A DNA stretch of 64,000 nucleotides, from positions 154,970 through 218,969 of the forward strand of contig CAJUST010000002.1 of the NCBI GenBank assembly GCA_910589105.1, given 5' to 3'. The first letter of the stretch is position 1, and every line of letters begins with the position of its first letter. Under the pieces are notes generated by a model, which was not told where the DNA came from, searched no databases, and saw nothing but the letters and a program-made list of their open reading frames with translations. Below, piece by piece: positions 48,616 through 56,049 of the stretch. This stretch comes from an uncultured Lachnospiraceae bacterium. GTDB taxonomy: Bacteria > Bacillota > Clostridia > Lachnospirales > Lachnospiraceae. The translations under genes were made by a program, and so were the position numbers.

Positions 48616-50274
48616 ATGTATGGGAAAAACAGAAAGGTACATAAGCTTGGAAGGAAAGTGGGACTTTTAACGGCCTTTTTGCTTATACTCACGAGCGTAG
48701 CGGCAGTTGCATTGTGCGTGCGGATGTTTTATACGCTTACGATGAATTTATTGAGAGATGAATGTGTGAATGGAACGAATATTCTAGGCTACCAGCTTTC
48801 TCATTCTTCCGAACAAGTGGATATGACAGAGTTGTTAGACGATCTGAAAGAACAGCTTGGCTGTGAATTTACGGTTTTTCAGGGAAATGTCCGCGCGTAT
48901 ACCACGATTATACAGGACGGGGAACGCGTAGTTGGCACGGAACTTTCGGAAGATCTTACTGAGATTGTGTTAGGGCGTGGGGAATCTTATGTAGGAAACG
49001 CGGACGTACTAGGCGTGCATCATCTTTGCTCCTACGCTCCGGTTTTTGATGAATCCGGACAGGCGACTGGCCTTATTTTTGCAGGAATTTCCCTTGTTGA
49101 AGCAGAAGAACAGATTAATCATACAATTTGGCTTGTAATTTTGGTGGGGACAGCGTTTGTCATATTCAGTCTGTGCATTATGACGATTTTTATCAGAAGG
49201 GCAGTGTCAAGGCCTCTTTCGAAACTTACGCAAATGGCTCAGACAATGGAGCAGGGGCGTCTTGGCATTTCAGAAAGCGATGCGTACCAGAATTTAGATA
49301 TTGATTCTAATGATGAAATCGGTCTTTTAGCGGATATTTTTACGCATACAATAGAGCGTCTTAGAGGCTATATCGGGGAAATTTCAACTATTTTACAGGA
49401 CATTTCAAAAGGAAGCCTTTCAAGTGAAACGACGCAGGATTATGTGGGGGATTTTGTTGCCATTCGAACTTCGCTTGACAATATTTTAGATAAATTAAAC
49501 GATACGCTTTCCCAGATTGTGGACAGTTCCGCAAGCGTGTCTAACGGCGCAGGGCAGATGTCTATCGGGGCGCAGGCGTTAAGCCAAGGCGCAGTGGAAC
49601 AGGCGAGCGCAGTGGAGGAGGTCGACGGGACAGTGCGTTCTATTTCCCAGCAGGTGGAGCAGACAGCGGAAAACGCGGAACGCGCCAGTGAGAAAGTCGG
49701 CTTAGTCAGCGGCCAGATTTTAGAGAGCAATAATAAGATGCATGAAATGATCCGCGCGATGGAGGAAATTAATGCCAGCTCGAATGAAATCTCAAAAATC
49801 ATAAAGACGATTGAAAGCATTGCCAGCCAGACGAATATTTTGGCGTTAAACGCAGCGGTGGAAGCCGCAAGGGCAGGCGAAGTGGGCAAAGGTTTTGCGG
49901 TCGTTGCGCAGGAAGTGCGTGAATTGGCAGGCAAGAGCGCGGAAGCTTCGAAGTCGACGACGGAACTTATTGAGCGATCCATTGGGGCTGTTCAGGAAGG
50001 GTCGAAAATTGCCCATGCGACTGCAAAACAGCTTGAATTAGTGGTTTCAGGAACGAAAGAAGTCGTGGAGACGACTGTCTGGATCGCGGAAGCGGCGCGT
50101 TCTCAGGCGGATTCCGTAAGTGAAGTTCAGGAACGCATCAGCCAGATTTCAGATGTGGTGCAGACCAATTCCGCAACAGCGGAGGAAAGCGCGGCGACAA
50201 GCCAGCAGCTTAGCTCTCAGGCAGAATTGTTAAAACGGCTAGTTGCAATGTTCCACCTGAAACGGCAGGGATAA
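48616..50274 (+). CDS. Methyl-accepting chemotaxis protein with single-Cache-like sensor
   Basis: The 552-residue receptor has helix 1 (about 15-37), an extracytoplasmic sensor of about 135 residues resembling a single Cache domain (CEFTVFQGNVRAYTTIIQDG and SYAPVFDESGQATGLIFAGI), helix 2 (about 175-197), HAMP and a long methyl-accepting region with the invariant hairpin tip SQTNILALNAAVEAARAGEVG and GFAVVAQEVRELAGKSA. It relays ligand binding to CheA/CheW at the pole. The methylation sites are not mapped. GAGGAGG precedes the ATG, and a sigma-A-like promoter is upstream. Together with the rod genes it indicates motility. Confidence 0.93.
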   Translation: MYGKNRKVHKLGRKVGLLTAFLLILTSVAAVALCVRMFYTLTMNLLRDECVNGTNILGYQLSHSSEQVDMTELLDDLKEQLGCEFTVFQGNVRAYTTIIQDGERVVGTELSEDLTEIVLGRGESYVGNADVLGVHHLCSYAPVFDESGQATGLIFAGISLVEAEEQINHTIWLVILVGTAFVIFSLCIMTIFIRRAVSRPLSKLTQMAQTMEQGRLGISESDAYQNLDIDSNDEIGLLADIFTHTIERLRGYIGEISTILQDISKGSLSSETTQDYVGDFVAIRTSLDNILDKLNDTLSQIVDSSASVSNGAGQMSIGAQALSQGAVEQASAVEEVDGTVRSISQQVEQTAENAERASEKVGLVSGQILESNNKMHEMIRAMEEINASSNEISKIIKTIESIASQTNILALNAAVEAARAGEVGKGFAVVAQEVRELAGKSAEASKSTTELIERSIGAVQEGSKIAHATAKQLELVVSGTKEVVETTVWIAEAARSQADSVSEVQERISQISDVVQTNSATAEESAATSQQLSSQAELLKRLVAMFHLKRQG

Positions 50275-50324
50275 GAATAAGATCCGGTAAGTTTCCAAAA
50301 TTTCAATAACACGCTGACAAGATT

Positions 50325-50402
50325 GGCGGCAGAGACGAATTTACATTTCCATAAAGCTTCACGCATACGCTTGGATTGGACAGTGAGTTCGTTTCTGCCG
50401 CC
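50325..50402 (+). repeat. Long-loop inverted repeat after the chemotaxis receptor gene
   Basis: GGCGGCAGAGACGAA (50325-50339) pairs with TTCGTTTCTGCCGCC (50388-50402) over 15 bp with one G-U pair, enclosing a 48-base loop. No T run follows. It lies in the 203-base gap after the receptor gene; the 50 bases before it show nothing. Confidence 0.6.
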
Positions 50403-50422
50403 CTATAAACTTAAAAGATGGA

Positions 50423-50449
50423 ACCACAGGAAAAATGTGGCATATACTA
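50423..50449 (+). promoter_or_regulatory. Candidate sigma-K (late mother-cell) promoter
   Basis: CATATACTA (50441-50449) fits the sigma-K -10 CATANNNTA fully. AC at 50423-50424, flanked as A-AC-C, is 16 bases upstream. The GTG start of the coat-like gene is 29 bases downstream. Confidence 0.58.
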
Positions 50450-50477
50450 AAGTAATAATGAATATGGAGCCAATGCA

Positions 50478-50894
50478 GTGAATCAGTTCGAGGAGTCTTA
50501 TTTGCGGATGCCGGATGAGTATTCTGGCAGAATGCCATTTTATTTAACCTATCCGATGACAAATGTGTACCAGACAGAAAAAGAATACGAACGTGATATG
50601 GATCTAATCAAAGAGCTTTATCCGAAACGTATGAAGAAACTGCTTGCATATGTTGAGGAAGAATGTGATAAAATGGAATACGAGGGAAGTTTGATGTATG
50701 ATGAATATCCGGATAAAGTTCTTTTGTACCGGACAGCCGTAAATATCTATGATAAAGCTGTTCCCATGCAGGGGACAGAGCGCCGCAGGGAGCCAAGGGA
50801 CAGAGATTACATGGACGTCATACAGGCGCTTTTATTCGATGAAATATACCGCCGGAGGGGCAGGCGCAGACGATGCTGCCGCCGGTGGTGGTAA
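50478..50894 (+). CDS. Probable spore-coat-associated protein with Arg-rich tail
   Basis: The 138-residue protein starts at GTG 50478 behind GGAG (50466-50469). It has LRMPDEYSGRMPFYLTYPMTN near the start, an acidic YVEEECDKMEYEGSLMYDEYP core and a strikingly basic end with RRRGRRRRCCRRWW. There is no signal or membrane segment. I recall similar uncharacterised proteins in spore-forming clostridia. A fully matching sigma-K -10 upstream suggests late mother-cell expression and a coat or crust role. The two adjacent Cys residues in the Arg-rich tail could form cross-links. The function remains unproven. Confidence 0.68.
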   Translation: MNQFEESYLRMPDEYSGRMPFYLTYPMTNVYQTEKEYERDMDLIKELYPKRMKKLLAYVEEECDKMEYEGSLMYDEYPDKVLLYRTAVNIYDKAVPMQGTERRREPRDRDYMDVIQALLFDEIYRRRGRRRRCCRRWW

Positions 50895-50916
50895 AGTATT
50901 TGACAAAACAGAACAG

Positions 50917-50946
50917 CCATGGTTTTAGCGTTGTCTAAAACCATGG
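50917..50946 (+). repeat. 12-bp perfect hairpin next to a ribosome site
   Basis: CCATGGTTTTAG-CGTTGT-CTAAAACCATGG ends a few bases before the AAAGGTGGG ribosome site of the large secreted-protein gene. There is no T run after it. It could end the preceding transcript weakly or control translation. Confidence 0.65.
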
Positions 50947-50966
50947 TGGAAAGGTGGGCGTTTGCC

Positions 50967-53510
50967 ATGAAAAAAGGCATTTTGAAAGCAGTCGTGTTAA
51001 TTGCTGTCTTTTGCTCCGGCATTTTGGGATTTGGACAACTTACAAATCATACAAATCAGGATTTGACTGCGGAAATGGCGGATGCGACGCTTCCGGTGGT
51101 TTCTTTTTCTGTAAAAAACGCAGACTCAAAAGAAATGACTGCATTAAATGAGCTTCGCGGGTATACTTCGCAGATGAACGGCATATATATGAGAGATACG
51201 ATTACGCCAATCCATGAAGATCGGGTTCTTCCGGTTCAAGTGGATTTATATGAGACGAAAGTGGATGGCATATCGTATGAAATCCGAAGCCTTGACATGG
51301 AGCGGCTGATTGTAGATACGGAAGTAGAAAATTATGAACAGAAAGATGGCAGGATTACTGCCAACCTTCAGATTCAGAATCTTCTTGAGCCAAACGAGGA
51401 ATATCTTTTTATTTTAAAACTTCTCTCAAAAAAAGACACAATTTATTATTATACGAGGATTATCGAGGAGCAGAGCTGCTATTCAGGCGAATGCGCCGCA
51501 TTTACTCTGGATTTCCACAAAAAGACGTTTGACAAGGAAGGGTCAAAAAGCCTAGCCGTTTACTTAGAGCCAAATGCTTCCGGCGATAATTCCACTCTCC
51601 ATAAAGTGGACATACATTCCAGTTTAAAACAGGTGGCGTGGGCGCAATTAGACGCAAAGCCCCTTACGTCCCCGATCCCTTCCATCAAGGAAACGAATAG
51701 TTCCTATACAGTTGTCATGTTGAACTTTTTAGTTGCAGCGGAAGGCATAAAGGGGGAGATGGAGTATTATAATGTAGAGGAGTATTACCGGGTCCGCTAT
51801 ACCAAAGAGAGAATGTACCTGTTGAACTATGAAAGGACGATGGAGCAAATGTTTAGGGCGGAAAATGTGGAGACATATGAAAATTATCTCCAGCTTGGAA
51901 TCCGCAGTGAAGATGTGGAATTTGCCTCAAATGAAAAAGGGACGGTGGTAAGCTTCGTACAGGGCGGAGAACTTTGGTCTTACAATGAGACAAGCAGCCA
52001 GTTAGCGAGAGTTTTTAGTTTTATCGGCAATGAAGGCGTAGATACAAGGGAAAATTACGGTGAACACGATATTAGGATTATCAGCGTAGATGAGACGGGA
52101 AGCGTGGATTTTGTCGTATATGGCTATATGAACTGTGGCAGGCATGAGGGAAAAGTGGGAATCAGCGTTTACCATTATGACAGCGTGGCAAATACGGTGG
52201 AAGAAGAACTGTTTATTCCCTCTGAGGAATCCTATCAGGTAATGAAAGCGGATTTGGGGCAGTTGATGTATGAAAATTCGCAAGGCATCTTTTTTATTAT
52301 GTTGGAAGGGACAGTCTATCGGATTGATCTTTCGAATATGAAAGTAAAAGAATACATTACTGGTTTAAAAGAGGGGCTGTATGCCATTTCGGATTCCCAC
52401 AAATATTTTGCGTGGACGGACGGGCAGGAGAAGAACAGATCGGAAAAGATACATTTTGTAAATTTAGACACGGAGGAGCAAAAAGAGATTTCGGCAAAAG
52501 GAGATGAATATTTAAAACCGCTTGGATTTATGGAAGAAGATTTTGTCTATGGGGCGGCGGATGCATCGGATCTTTTTTTGGATCTGGCAGGCAATCAAAT
52601 TGTCCCGATGCGAAAAATACGGATTGTGGAAGCGGATTCTTTGGACGTATTGAAATCTTACGAAAAAGAAGGTTACTTCGTGGAGGATATTGTAATTGAA
52701 GATTATATTATGTATCTGAACCGGATACAGTTTAACGGGGTGGCTTATGTGGAAGCGCCTCAGGACACAATTATGGACAGGGAAGGCGATAAGGCGGCTA
52801 TTGTGGGGACGCATACAACAGTGACGGAAGTGAAAGAAACTCAGGTACAGTTATTTTTAGCAGAAGGGATTACGCAGACGGAGCCGAAAATTTTAACGCC
52901 GAAAGAGGTTGTTTTGGATAAAAACAGGGAGGTGGCTTTAAACCGCTCCGGAAAAGAAAGCAATTATTATGCGTATGCAAGAGGAGACGTGCTGCGTGTA
53001 ACGGACGATTTAAAAGAGGCAATTTCAGTGGCAAATGAACAGATGGGAGTTGTGATTGGGAAAAAACAGCAATATATCTGGAAACGGGCGAGAAAATTCA
53101 ATGCGCCTGCGATTGAAGTTGCAGTTGGGGAACAGGACGCCAATGCATCTTCCCTTGCAAGATGCATAAGCGCAATGTTAGAACGGGCGTCGATCAATAT
53201 TAATGTGACGGCGTTGATTGAGCAGGGAAAGACGCCAAAAGAGATTTTAGAAACGACGATGGAAGATGTGACGGCGCTGGATTTAACGGGATGCAGCATT
53301 GAAGAAGTGTTGTATTATATTAACTTAGGCGCTCCAGTGTTAGCCATAAAGAGCGGCACACAGGCTGTATTGCTTACAGGCTACGACTCCTCTGGCGTTA
53401 TCTTATTTGATCCGCTTGCCAATTCGTCTTCTAAGATGAGCTTAAGCGATGCGGAAGAACTGTTTTTGGAAGCGGGGAATGTGTTTTTTGGCTATACGGT
53501 AGAGAAGTAG
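50967..53510 (+). CDS. Large secreted or membrane-anchored protein with degenerate C39-like domain
   Basis: The 847-residue protein has an N-terminal signal or anchor (MKKGILKAVVLIAVFCSGIL). The centre (about 320-600) is rich in short aromatic strands (GGELWSYNETSSQLARVFSF, NSQGIFFIMLEGTVYRIDL), suggesting a beta-propeller. The last 200 residues follow the C39-like peptidase pattern (ISAMLERASININVTALIEQ, INLGAPVLAIKSGTQAVLLT, GYDSSGVILFDPL), but the Cys expected at the domain start and the His before GYD (here Gln) are absent. It is therefore probably a non-catalytic binding domain. ATG 50967 follows AAAGGTGGG. An AGCS symporter gene lies 12 bases downstream. Confidence 0.78.
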   Translation: MKKGILKAVVLIAVFCSGILGFGQLTNHTNQDLTAEMADATLPVVSFSVKNADSKEMTALNELRGYTSQMNGIYMRDTITPIHEDRVLPVQVDLYETKVDGISYEIRSLDMERLIVDTEVENYEQKDGRITANLQIQNLLEPNEEYLFILKLLSKKDTIYYYTRIIEEQSCYSGECAAFTLDFHKKTFDKEGSKSLAVYLEPNASGDNSTLHKVDIHSSLKQVAWAQLDAKPLTSPIPSIKETNSSYTVVMLNFLVAAEGIKGEMEYYNVEEYYRVRYTKERMYLLNYERTMEQMFRAENVETYENYLQLGIRSEDVEFASNEKGTVVSFVQGGELWSYNETSSQLARVFSFIGNEGVDTRENYGEHDIRIISVDETGSVDFVVYGYMNCGRHEGKVGISVYHYDSVANTVEEELFIPSEESYQVMKADLGQLMYENSQGIFFIMLEGTVYRIDLSNMKVKEYITGLKEGLYAISDSHKYFAWTDGQEKNRSEKIHFVNLDTEEQKEISAKGDEYLKPLGFMEEDFVYGAADASDLFLDLAGNQIVPMRKIRIVEADSLDVLKSYEKEGYFVEDIVIEDYIMYLNRIQFNGVAYVEAPQDTIMDREGDKAAIVGTHTTVTEVKETQVQLFLAEGITQTEPKILTPKEVVLDKNREVALNRSGKESNYYAYARGDVLRVTDDLKEAISVANEQMGVVIGKKQQYIWKRARKFNAPAIEVAVGEQDANASSLARCISAMLERASININVTALIEQGKTPKEILETTMEDVTALDLTGCSIEEVLYYINLGAPVLAIKSGTQAVLLTGYDSSGVILFDPLANSSSKMSLSDAEELFLEAGNVFFGYTVEK

Positions 53511-53522
53511 AAGGGGGAAAAG

Positions 53523-55151
53523 ATGGGGCAGTTTGAAAAAATAGTAAGTATCATTGATGACTTTGTGTGGGGACCGGTTATGCTGGCCTTGCTTGTGGGA
53601 ACCGGAATTTTTCTGACGATCCGGTTACGGTTTGCGACATGGCGGAATTTACCCTATGCGATCCGGATGACGCTTAGTAAAGAAGCGAGGCAAAAGGGAG
53701 AAGGGGAAGGCGATATTTCTCCGTTTTCTGCCCTTACGACGGCTCTTGCGGCTACGATTGGCACAGGCAATATCGTCGGCGTGGCGACGGCAATGGTATC
53801 CGGCGGCCCGGGGGCTTTGGTCTGGATGTGGGCGTCGGCGGCATTTGGCTTAAGTTCAAAATTCAGTGAATGTATGCTGGCGATTAAATATCGGGAAACG
53901 AATGAAAAAAATGAAATGTCGGGCGGGCCGATGTATACGATGAAAAAAGCATTCCGCAACAAAAAGCTTGGGTCTGTGTTAGGCTGGTTTTTTGCTTTAT
54001 TTGCAGTAGCGGCTTCGTTTGGCATTGGAAATTTAACGCAGGCGAATTCCATATCGGATGCGCTTTTTGGGGCGTTTCAAATTCCGGTGGGCGTTACGGG
54101 CGCGGTTTTAACTGTAGTGACGCTTGGGATAATTGTAGGCGGGATTAAGGCAATATCGAAAGTGTCTTCAGTAGTTGTGCCTCTTATGGCGCTTTTGTAT
54201 ATTGTATGCGGGCTTTGCGCCATACTGGGCAATATCCGTTCGCTTCCGGCAGGGATTGCCATGATTTTTCAAATGGCGTTTTCAGTAAAGGCAGTTGGCG
54301 GAGGGCTTTGCGGCGCGATTACCGCGACAATGATGAGCGGTATGCGGTATGGCGTGGCAAGGGGCGTATTTTCAAATGAAGCGGGGATGGGTTCCGCGGC
54401 GATTACTGCTGCGGCGGCTCGGACAAACGATCCGGTGAAACAGGGATATGTCAACATGACGGGAACTTTCTGGGATACAATCGTCGTTTGTACGATTACA
54501 GGGCTTTGCATTGCAAGTTCCGGCGTTTTAGGGACGACGGAACAGAAAGCGTCGGGGACATATGCGGTAAATGGCGGCAATGTTGCCATTATAGAAGAAA
54601 CGGCGGAAAGAGAAACGGTTTCAGGAACATATCAGTTTCAAATAAAAGATGGCTGCCTGAAGCTTACCGATGCGTCAGGAAAAAAAGAGATGGAACTTTA
54701 CGCGGCTAAAGATGCGGCGGCAGATACGCTTATAGGCGAATGGCGCGATGCGCAGGGCAGCCGTTACATATTTGATGAAAATGGCAGGTATAACCGGGCG
54801 GAGCTTGTCAAAGGGGCAAGGCTTACCATGCTTGCGTTTGAGAGCGTGTTTGGGCGGTTTGGAAGCATTTTGATCAGCATAAGCATTACATTATTTGCAT
54901 TTTCTACCATATTAGGCTGGGAATACCACGGGGAAAAAGCGTTTGAATATTTATTAAATACGCATAAATATAATATGGCATACAGAATCTTTTTTTCATT
55001 GATGGTTTATGCGGGAGCGACAACGGCTCTGGATTTAGTCTGGAATCTTTCCGATATTGCAAACGCGCTGATGGCAGTGCCGAATCTTATCTGCCTTTTG
55101 GCTTTAAGCGGAGAGATTGCAAATGATGTGAAAAAATTTAGGAAAAGTTAA
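53523..55151 (+). CDS. Sodium:alanine/glycine symporter (AGCS family) with an inserted extra domain
   Basis: The 542-residue transporter has the AGCS signatures: SPFSALTTALAATIGTGNIV, GPGALVWMWASAAFG, KAVGGGLCGAITATMMSGMR, RGVFSNEAGMGSAAITAAA and FAFSTILGWEYHGEKAFEYL. It couples Na+ entry to uptake of alanine or glycine. Typical members have about 450-480 residues; here roughly residues 338-431, between two C-terminal helices, form an extra beta-rich segment (SGTYQFQIKDGCLKLTDASG, LIGEWRDAQGSRYIFDENGR) that looks like a small lipocalin-like or DUF5640-like fold. GAAGGGGG precedes the ATG, and the large secreted-protein gene is 12 bases upstream. Confidence 0.92.
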   Translation: MGQFEKIVSIIDDFVWGPVMLALLVGTGIFLTIRLRFATWRNLPYAIRMTLSKEARQKGEGEGDISPFSALTTALAATIGTGNIVGVATAMVSGGPGALVWMWASAAFGLSSKFSECMLAIKYRETNEKNEMSGGPMYTMKKAFRNKKLGSVLGWFFALFAVAASFGIGNLTQANSISDALFGAFQIPVGVTGAVLTVVTLGIIVGGIKAISKVSSVVVPLMALLYIVCGLCAILGNIRSLPAGIAMIFQMAFSVKAVGGGLCGAITATMMSGMRYGVARGVFSNEAGMGSAAITAAAARTNDPVKQGYVNMTGTFWDTIVVCTITGLCIASSGVLGTTEQKASGTYAVNGGNVAIIEETAERETVSGTYQFQIKDGCLKLTDASGKKEMELYAAKDAAADTLIGEWRDAQGSRYIFDENGRYNRAELVKGARLTMLAFESVFGRFGSILISISITLFAFSTILGWEYHGEKAFEYLLNTHKYNMAYRIFFSLMVYAGATTALDLVWNLSDIANALMAVPNLICLLALSGEIANDVKKFRKS

Positions 55152-55235
55152 TCTTTCTAATTATTGGTAAAGTGCATAATTTTTCGGAATCTGCCCCTTA
55201 GCTTTCGGTAATTTTAATGATTTTCGAAAAAGATG

Positions 55236-55264
55236 TTGTAAATTTGGGAATTATAGTATATATT
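55236..55264 (+). promoter_or_regulatory. Promoter for the HPr-like gene
   Basis: TTGTAA (55236-55241), 17-base spacer, TATATT (55259-55264). Confidence 0.68.
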
Positions 55265-55294
55265 AAGATGTATACTTTAGGAGGAAATGAAAAC

Positions 55295-55549
55295 ATGAGC
55301 GAAAAGGAAGTTATAGTATCAAATGTTTCAAAGAAACATGAGAATCCGATTGCTGAGTTGGTACAGGTTGCCTGTCAGTTTGACAGCAACATTATCTTGG
55401 AGAGTGAGAACCGGAAAATTAATGCCAAAAGCATTATGGGAATCATGGCATTCAATCCCTCTAAGGGAATGAAAGTAAACATCATCACGGAAGGCAGTGA
55501 TGAAGTGGAAGCACGGCTTGCAATGGAAAAATTTTTACTGTGCGAATAG
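55295..55549 (+). CDS. HPr-family phosphocarrier-like protein with altered active-site loop
   Basis: The 84-residue protein has the HPr fold: an N-terminal strand, the active-site loop SKKHENPIAELVQVA, the regulatory-serine helix NAKSIMGIMAF and the C-terminal VNIITEGSDEVEARLAMEKF. The phosphorylatable His is kept, but the usual HARP is HENP, so the Arg next to it is Asn; Ser of KSIMG, the HprK target, is present. It may be a regulatory paralogue rather than the general PTS carrier. No ptsI or other PTS genes are near. AGGAGG ahead of ATG 55295 sets the start. Confidence 0.82.
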   Translation: MSEKEVIVSNVSKKHENPIAELVQVACQFDSNIILESENRKINAKSIMGIMAFNPSKGMKVNIITEGSDEVEARLAMEKFLLCE

Positions 55550-55572
55550 CTTTATAATCAGGGAGGTCAATT

Positions 55573-56007
55573 ATGGCGAAAGAGTCAAAAAGCACAACAA
55601 CTGAGGCGGACATTAAAGTAGACAAGAAGGATACAAAACAGGCTGCGGCAGAAGTGAAAGAAACGAAAGCTGCGGAAACTGTAAAGGCAGATTCAAAACA
55701 AGAAGAACCGAAAAAGGAAGAGCCGAAGAAAACACAGGCGAAACCAAAAAAGGCAGTGAAAGAGAAAACGAACAATGTGAAAAAAGAACCTGTCGTTGCA
55801 GAGCTGTTTGTTCAGTATGACGATGATTCCGCAGGCGCGCAGGAAGCGAAAGTAGCTGACATTGTAGCAAAAGTGAAAGCGGAATATATCGCGCAGGGAC
55901 ATCGGGAATCTTCGATTAAATCCCTTCAGATTTACATGAAGCCGCAGATGTGGAAAGCTTATTATGTGATTAACAATAAAATAGAAGGAAATATCGATTT
56001 GTTTTAA
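55573..56007 (+). CDS. DUF6465-type protein with disordered Lys/Glu/Ala N-terminus
   Basis: The 144-residue protein has a long low-complexity N-terminus (residues 1-72; Lys, Glu, Ala, Pro, Gln, Thr) that is almost certainly unstructured. A compact C-terminal half (VVAELFVQYDDDSAGAQEAK, AQGHRESSIKSLQIYMKP, AYYVINNKIEGNIDLF) resembles the DUF6465 family of clostridia. The function is unknown. AGGGAGG precedes the ATG, and it lies 23 bases after the HPr-like gene, probably in the same transcript, ending at a bidirectional terminator. Confidence 0.78.
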   Translation: MAKESKSTTTEADIKVDKKDTKQAAAEVKETKAAETVKADSKQEEPKKEEPKKTQAKPKKAVKEKTNNVKKEPVVAELFVQYDDDSAGAQEAKVADIVAKVKAEYIAQGHRESSIKSLQIYMKPQMWKAYYVINNKIEGNIDLF

Positions 56008-56015
56008 GAAAATAG

Positions 56016-56049
56016 AAAAATCCCTCTGGTTTAACCAGAGGGATTTTCT
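56016..56049. terminator. Bidirectional terminator between the DUF6465 gene and prs
   Basis: AAAATCCCTCTGGTT and AACCAGAGGGATTTT are perfect complements around a single central base, forming a strong stem with A/T runs on both sides. The prs stop codon lies inside it. Confidence 0.9.

Noticed and set aside
49440..49982. A 180-codon open frame on the minus strand opposite the chemotaxis receptor
   Set aside because: It is fully antisense to the conserved signalling domain, has no ribosome site and no family motifs; it is a codon-usage shadow.
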